Source: Lepas anatifera
Lineage: Eukaryota > Arthropoda > Thecostraca > Lepadidae
Assembly: GCA_034440635.1 (NCBI GenBank)
Contig: JAOTON010000205.1
Span: 1 to 64,000 of the forward strand
Direction: 5' to 3'
Length of the DNA: 64,000 nt
Positions 58,201 to 64,000 of this stretch are shown here, in pieces. The first letter of the stretch is position 1; every line of letters begins with the position of its first letter. The translations under genes and the position numbers were made by a program. Below the pieces are notes generated by a model. That model saw only the letters and a list, made by a program, of their open reading frames with translations. It was not told the origin of the DNA and did no database searches.

Positions 58201-58901
58201 CAGATTTCTTGTGTCTAGGCAGTTATGTAGAGAAGCGCGTGATGGGGCGTGACGGAAACCAAACTTTATCCCTTATTTTTGGCGCTGATTCTGATGATGA
58301 AAACCGTTTTGCTCTACCTTTCCTGGTTTTGGCTGTATTGGTCCCTCTGCAGACCAAAAACCTCCAGCTTTCTTGTGTCTAGGCAATTATGTAGAGAAAC
58401 ACGTCACGGGGCGTGACGGAAACCAAACTGTATCCCTTATTTTTGGCGCTGATTCTGATGGTGAAAACTGTTTTGCGCTACGTTTCCTGGTTTTGGCTGT
58501 ATTGGTCCATCAACAGCTCAAATTGGCCCAAAAAGTAAGATTTTGCCACACTGGCGTAACGGAGAGTGATGAAAAGAAAACTGTATACCTTATTTTTGGC
58601 GCTGATTCTTATGGTGAAAACCGTTTTTCTCTATCTTGTCTGGTTTTGGCTGTATTGGTCCATCTGCACGGTTCATCTGCAAATAAAACCTCTAGAATCT
58701 GGAGTATAGGTCAAATTTTTGCCTATATAGGTCAAATTTTAAGTTGAAAATAAAATATATAGGTCAAATTTTAAGTTGAAAATAAAACTGTATCTCTTAT
58801 TTTTAGCGCTGATTTGTACAGTGAAAACCGTTTTTCTCTATATGTCCTGTTTTTTCTGTATTGGTCCACCTGCACGGTCCATCGGCCTTTTAGTCCGTGC
58901 C
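55295..58901. mobile_element. 3.6-kb foldback element with 164-bp tandem repeats
   Basis: Ends GGGACGGACTAAAAGGCC and the complement of GGCACGGACTAAAAGGCC, with a perfect 8-bp duplication CAATAGTT (55287-55294 and 58902-58909) that splits a SINE. The left arm (to about 57470) has eleven GAAATCTGG-phased units of 164-165 bp; the right arm (57836-58901) has about five in inverse orientation. A 0.37-kb unique centre separates them. All frames of 60-137 codons here are repeat artefacts. Superfamily not assignable; 8-bp duplications occur in hAT, P and Merlin groups. Confidence 0.92.
57471..57835. other. Unique centre of the foldback element
   Basis: 365 bp of non-repeated sequence between the inverted arms. 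No coding family recognised. Its right part has GGGGCGTAGCCAGGATTT, a phrase that looks like a transposon tip. Confidence 0.7.
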
Positions 58902-59140
58902 CAATAGTTTACCCGACGTACAGGTCGGCTGGCAACTGACTGATGAGAGGGTGACCTGAGCGGGGCGGCCGTCCCTGTGCTTTGTGGGACGTTAACCTTT
59001 GGCTTCTAAATTGACCCTCCATTGAGGGAGTTGCTCGTTCGGGTGGTGGGGTCGGGGTCTTCGTGACAAGTCCCTTGATGGCTTTAGTGAGACTCCGACT
59101 CCGGCAGCCGTACTAGGAACAGCTTGAACAAAATTCATAA
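58902..59140 (+). repeat. tRNA-derived SINE, copy 5, 3' half
   Basis: Resumes at CAATAGTTTACCCGACGTA and runs through the SINE body to the tail near GAACAAAATTCATAAAA. Together with 55173-55294 it forms one complete SINE. Confidence 0.92.
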
Positions 59141-59419
59141 AAAAATAGTGAAGTTCAGTGTAAATATGGGAGCTTGGACAGGAAAACAGTATCTTGAGTT
59201 GATATTTTTCACCCTGTGACGTGTTTTTTTTGCTTTTCATCTCCAGTTCCCAAAAAGACAAACTGTAAAGGCATGCTGTAAAGGCATACTGTAACTACCG
59301 AAAAGGCATACTGTAAAGCAATTTTGCACTGCGCGACGTTTTTCTTCTTCTTTTTTTTGCTTTTCGACTTTGGTTTGCCCCTCCCAAACCATCCGGCTAG
59401 ATCCGCCACTGTATATTGA

Positions 59420-60028
59420 TGTGCGTTTTGTATACTTTTGCTTGCACAATTGTGTGTTATTGTAGTTTCCTTTCTCGGGTAATGGATCTGGGATCAATGC
59501 TGTTGGTCAATATTGCACATTTTTGGGGTGCGGGGAGAGGACTAGGAGAAATAGCTCCACCAGCTCTGTATAAAAAAACACTTGCGGACGCGGAGGAGGG
59601 GGGCAAGGGGCCATGCCCGCACAATGGTGAAATTTTGGCTGATTTTCTTAAAAAACACTATTTTACGATTTCTCCTGAGTTGGCCCCTCTAAAACGGCGC
59701 ACTTTCGTCCGCCCCTGGTAAAAATATTTCAAAAACTGACTGCAGCGGATTGACACTTTTTTATTCGGATTTTTGGAGGAGGAGGTCTTGGATCTCGTTA
59801 CAGCCGTGCAAATATCTCCTCACATTCTGATCATCTCCGCTCCAGTGGTTCTCCAATCCACCTTTGCCCCAGTGCGCTGTAGAAGGCGACCCCTCAATCT
59901 CGGTTCTAATGCAAGATGGCAAAAACGCGAACGGTGTTAGATAGTCTAAAAGATTTGATTAAGATAAACTACCGGCTCATCTCAACATCGAGGACATACC
60001 TGGCCTGGCTTTTTCCTACCAAAGAAGG
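59420..60028. other. No recognised gene
   Basis: Unique sequence with one G-rich patch (59590-59620). No gene or clear repeat. Confidence 0.4.
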
Positions 60029-60600
60029 TGACGGGTTACGCCCTGTTTTCGGTATTGGTGAAGCAGATATCACAGGAACATGCCAGATCGTCACCTGGGA
60101 AATGTTTTCAAAACATCCCCAGCTTAGCATTGGAAAATGTTTTCAAAATATCCCCAAATTCTGAAAGAAAATCCCCAGAGGCAAAACAGATGAAAGGAGG
60201 GAAGGTTTGAGCAGTGTAAAGTGGTGCCCAGAGGCGCACTCTGACTCCGGAAAGAGGGATGATATCCCCAAACTAGGAATAAGGGACCAAGGGCATACTC
60301 AAACAGCTTGAAGGCATATCCCCTGACCTGACCTGACCTTATCAAACCAAACCAAACCAAACCAAACCAAACCAAACCAAACCTAAACCTAACCTCTGTG
60401 CAAAAACTCCCATTGCTATCTGTCTGAGCACGCCACTGATCACGTGGGCGCGTCCCTCTCCTAAACTCCGTCTCCAGCGGTCTGAGCATGCCTCTGGGGA
60501 TTTTCTTCGGAATATGGGGATATTTTGACAACATTTTCCAAGGTGGCAATCTGGCATGTTCCTGTGACATCTGCTTCACCATTACCCTGTTTTCTGGGCT
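60029..60600. mobile_element. Small foldback element
   Basis: The left arm (60035-60185: GCCCTGTTTTCGGTATTGGT, GAACATGCCAGA, ATCCCCAGAGGC) and the right arm (60487-60600: CCTCTGGGGATTTTC, CTGGCATGTTCCTGTGACAT, CACCATTACCCTGTTTTC) are inverted copies. The left arm has a duplicated AAATGTTTTCAAAA segment. The centre carries (AAACC)n. No duplication was identified with confidence. Confidence 0.75.
60344..60392. repeat. (AAACC)n microsatellite
   Basis: About eight AAACC pentamers, preceded by CCTGA pentamers and followed by AACCTAAACC. It resembles the edge of the 54.1-kb telomere-type array and lies in the loop of the small foldback. Confidence 0.9.
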
Positions 60601-62080
60601 TTGGTGTCTGACAGGACTCCGTTAGAAATTGTTTACCGTTACTTGATCACTCTAGTTATAGCATGACCATGATAGGTCGAAATGTAGAACTACCTGACAC
60701 CTCCAGGGCTTGACTTTTAGGCCAAGTCTATCATCTGACCAGGTATAGTCAATATGCATATCAGCTGACTGGCAGCGACTATCCAAAGGTAATGGTATGA
60801 AAATAAAGCTATGACTATTTTTGCGAAGTTATTAGCCCTAGTTTGAAACTTTGCTTAAGTTGTCTCAAATAACTCCACATACGTTACAGATCCAAATTTG
60901 CAACATGAATCTGGAGTGTGATTTATGATGCCTAGGTGTTGACAATAAGAAATTATTATGATACGTATCCGAAAGAATAGAGCCATTTTCGGTCAATTTC
61001 CTTTTCCTCGTGCATTTCCAATTAAGGGAGAACATGATATGTGCGTGACCTTAGGTCATCGATATAAAAATCCCATTGCAACAACCTAGGGTCCTTGGGG
61101 CGCCGATTATGTGATATAAATATTAGGTAAATACGACGAATCTGTTTTTACTGGTGCCACTTGAAACATTCTTGAATTTGAGTTCGCTTGGCATGCCCTG
61201 GTGGCCTGACTTGAGATAACCAAAAAAAAGTTGGGCAATCTATTTAGAATAAGGTGTGCCAAGTATGGTGGCGTTCCACACCACTGGCTTTTGGCACCGT
61301 CGGAAAACCCGAGAAGGGGGGTATTTGAACCCCTCACCACCATGGGGACAGAGTTAGAACATTGTTGTGTCTGTGTTGGGGTAGCGGGAGTCTCGAAATA
61401 TGAACCCGCTGCGGGCACAGAGGCCACCAGCTGAGACGACCCGAAAGCCAGTTTAAGGTTTGTCGAATAGGATCCTCCTGTTGTGGCGGGCAGCTTACCG
61501 GAAAACCGACTTCAGCCGTGCGATGGGCCCTCTCTCGTTAACGGATCCCAGCAGCACTGTCATTGGGCAGCGGCCATGGCAAAAACGTCGACGTTGGGTG
61601 CCAGTCCGCGCTACACCGGTCGATAGGACATCTCCCGTAATGACGCGCCTCTAATTTCGCTCGTCGGCAGAATGGGGACGTTTTGTCTGATGTGAAAGTG
61701 GGATGAAATTTACTGAAAGTTTGAACTCGATTCAAATTAGATAAGGATAGATACACGTCTCAGTTTTAGATAAGCATTGAGGAAAGTATGCTGCATGCAG
61801 AGGTCCGAGGGAGGTATGTGTGTAATGTATGTGTGTAAGCAGAGGGGAAGTCGATAAGTCCGTTCCCGCAGTCGGAACGTGAAGAGTATGTGCTGAAAAT
61901 GTTCATGTATCAGGGGTAGCTATCTTGCCGAAATAGTCGTGGGTAAATAGGGGGCGCTGCTCAAACGCATGCATCGTTCAACGTCGAGAAACCACCCTAA
62001 TGCATGACCGCACGTGCTAGTTTAAGATACCGCATCAATTTTACACTCTGGTGTTTTTCTGCTTTTGTTGCTTTTCATAG
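60601..62080. other. No recognised gene
   Basis: Unique sequence. A B-box-like stretch near 61310-61440 hints at an old tRNA-derived repeat, not resolved. Frames at 61460-61654 are unrecognised. Confidence 0.4.
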
Positions 62081-62262
62081 TGCTTTTCCCTCTGGAGATA
62101 CTGCTTTATTTGGAGAAACAAATGGGTGATCCATTGATATGCATTGGAGACAAAACCTGTTTCTCTGGCCTTTCGCGAGGTCACGTTAAGTTTCTGTTTA
62201 AGCAAATTATCACTGGCCGGGAGTTTGCTTCTCGCTGCGTTTTTGCGTCTATATCAGAATAA
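62081..62262 (+). CDS. Candidate terminal exon, unrecognised protein
   Basis: A strong acceptor (CTTTTGTTGCTTTTCATAG, ending 62080) opens about 60 codons beginning LFPLEILLYLEKQMGDPLIC and ending at TAA (62260-62262). A second frame (about 62144-62383) is also open, so the correct frame is uncertain. Leucine-rich start and Cys/Gly-rich middle; no family recognised. Confidence 0.35.
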
Positions 62263-62398
62263 AAATATCATGAACATTATTGGAAATCCCATAGCAGACT
62301 CTGTAGGCAAGTCTGTTGCATCTTATCCTTGGGCTGGAAAAAAAAACCACGTTAGTGCCCTCGCGCGAGTGACGGGCGTTTGAGCTTGCTTGTGCCAG

Positions 62399-62610
62399 GT
62401 GCACCATCAACTCATAACTCCACCAAATTTGACAGATGTGATTCTTTTAAGTCGCACGTCAAGCGTGCCACATCGGAGGAGCAGTGCAATATTCTCACTG
62501 AGACCCAGGAAATATGGACTCAGCTGACAGACACGTCTGGCACTTCTGCAAAACCGCTAGAATTTAAATGGTGTCCGCATGCTATGCTACAATGGTATAC
62601 TGTAAAATGA
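62399..62610 (+). CDS. Candidate exon, unrecognised protein
   Basis: The acceptor GCTTGCTTGTGCCAG ends at 62398. The frame encodes about 70 codons, including TKFDRCDSFKSHVKRATSEE and a later Trp/Cys/His-containing stretch, ending at TGA (62608-62610). A weak internal donor (ATG|GTATAC near 62594) is possible. Composition is protein-like, but no homologue is recognised. Confidence 0.3.
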
Positions 62611-64000
62611 AATGTTAGTGAAACGGCTATGACGACCGAAGAGAACATCTCGTTGCCACGAGTCTGAGGAACAGGGCGCCGTCCCGTGCTGTGCATATTG
62701 TTTAAAGAGCTCTACTTCAAAACGTGATGCCTTTTCTCTTGTCAGGAGACAAGCAATGACATGGCATGGCATGGTGAGAATAAACTGAAACTTACCGTCT
62801 CAGACACCGCAACTTGAGCAACAACATGTATTATTCATCTTCTCTTGTGTGTTCATAGTTGTAATGCACACATGGACATGTTATACCAGAAAACTTTTGG
62901 AAAAGAATAGCTAAATGTCAGAACATGCCCAAGTTTTCTTGTGGTTTACAATTATAATTATTTCTTAATCAACTAAGTTACAATTAAAACGACAGAAAAC
63001 AAATATTTGTGCTGCCTTCTTTACGTTGCACGTCCAGCCTTCCACCCCTGCGCGTTCCCATACCATTCGGTATCCACCGTATTACCAACATTCATAAGAA
63101 CGACTCTGTGCAAAATTAATTCCACAGTGTCTACCTTGGCCATCTTAGAAAATCCTTGAATTTCCTCGCAATTTTGATATTGTCATTATTGAAAGGGCCT
63201 GCACATGCGCACGTGAGGTGCGTTCCTAGTGTTGATTAGATACCCACTCATGATAATGAATAGATAGTTGATAGATAGTGAACCCACTCATTTTGTTACC
63301 GCAAATACAGATACCAAAGTTCCCTCTAGCCGAGCCGGTAGTTTCTGATGCATCGCACGTGAGCATGTGGCATAGGATGCCAAATCTTACCAATGCTATC
63401 TTGTTCTTAGAACCGCCCGAATATAACTTACGATGTACATACCTATGCCAAGTATAACTTCAATGTACCAATGCCGCAGATTTCTTCACAATCAGATTCG
63501 TAGTTCCGGAATTATAGCCTGGGATGAAATGTGCTCCCCCATTTCCCTTGCACCGGCGTGCGTGAGGTTTGACCTGGGATTGAATTGACCTTTACTGCTT
63601 AACTCACAGCATTGGGGCTCCCTGCACACCAATTTTAGGATTATTTAGATCGGCCAAAACTGGGTTATTGCGCAATTAAGTGGCAGAAATTTTGTAATTT
63701 GACTTACCCCTGGTTCTGCACGTGCTGTGAGCTTCGGCGCCAACACCCCAGTCATCTCTCATATGTTCAGTGAGTAATTGAATTGATCAGTGTATAACAT
63801 GGTGGAGATCTCGTCAAGGTACGACCGTTACTTGTATGTAGAGCTCGTCAAAAGCATTAGCACAGCCGAGAAGGGCTGGATAGTAAGTAAATAGTCCTGC
63901 TAAGTAGAGGGGGAACTCGCGGTTGATTCGTGCACGCTCGGTAATTATTCATTGTGCATATAGTACCTATCGTATGTGATAAATTTGACGTAGCCGGCGG
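62611..64000. other. No recognised gene
   Basis: Unique AT-rich sequence without gene, repeat or RNA that could be supported. Confidence 0.45.

Larger units (their letters stand above)
54980..59411. mobile_element. Element E: hAT-like host of a nested SINE and foldback
   Basis: Starts CAGTGGCGGATCCAGG and ends CTAGATCCGCCACTG. The flanks TAAATTGA (54972-54979) and TATATTGA (59412-59419) agree at seven of eight positions. Without the nested insertions its own DNA is short (about 0.2 kb left and 0.27 kb right). A related deleted copy is at 51330-51700. 8-bp duplication and CAGTGG ends suggest hAT. Confidence 0.75.

Noticed and set aside
55400..58750. Repeated 60-137-codon frames on both strands
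   Set aside because: They arise from the 164-bp tandem unit of the foldback; the unit is not a multiple of three, so frames shift from unit to unit.
55295..58901. CRISPR array
   Set aside because: Regular ~164-bp units are full tandem repeats without distinct spacers, in a eukaryotic setting and with transposon ends.

Overview
This is a eukaryotic, repeat-dominated window, almost certainly from an arthropod and probably a crustacean. The evidence is a long interstitial array of the arthropod telomere pentamer (CCTAA/TTAGG)n at 54107-54466, intron-split genes with consensus GT-AG sites, tRNA-derived SINEs, and many non-autonomous DNA transposons that still show their target-site duplications. 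Most of the open reading frames, including the longest ones (up to about 440 codons over 22.9-24.4 kb), are artefacts of tandem repeats.

The one securely recognised gene lies on the minus strand between 21115 and 13506. It is a class A (rhodopsin-like) peptide-type G-protein-coupled receptor. Five coding exons join in phase to give 269 codons, running from the initiator Met through TM1-TM5 and into the third intracellular loop. TM6, TM7 and the C-terminal tail were not found between 13505 and 1, so they probably lie beyond the left edge. The introns carry an unusual load: a (CT)n tract just after the exon 2 donor, a TTAA-type MITE, a 40-bp minisatellite, and a minisatellite apparently seeded from the exon 3/intron junction that repeats the splice donor.

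The rest is layered mobile DNA. (1) 2.5-8 kb: an old AGGTCA-rich element, then a TA-flanked element (4530-7976) that contains an 8-bp-TSD element (6001-7867). (2) 21-24.3 kb: a TTAA MITE and a 22-bp G-rich minisatellite of about 54 units. (3) 26-30.6 kb: 8-bp-TSD MITEs and a chain of three TTAA elements joined end to end. (4) 30.7-42 kb: scattered SINEs and MITEs, a second TA-flanked element (36938-38993) and a 135-bp palindrome. (5) 42034-48080: a 6-kb hAT-like element with a perfect 8-bp TSD, filled with G-rich minisatellite. (6) 51.3-53.8 kb: MITEs and a second near-identical AGGTCA-rich element. (7) 54.1-59.4 kb: the telomere-like array, then a three-level nest in which an 8-bp-TSD element contains a SINE that contains a 3.6-kb foldback element. 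(8) 60-60.6 kb: a smaller foldback.

Five short plus-strand segments (25297, 30780, 39102, 62081, 62399) have good splice acceptors and open frames. They may be exons of one or more unrecognised genes, but none could be assigned to a family. No transposase, reverse transcriptase, rRNA gene, CRISPR array or intact canonical tRNA gene was recognised.
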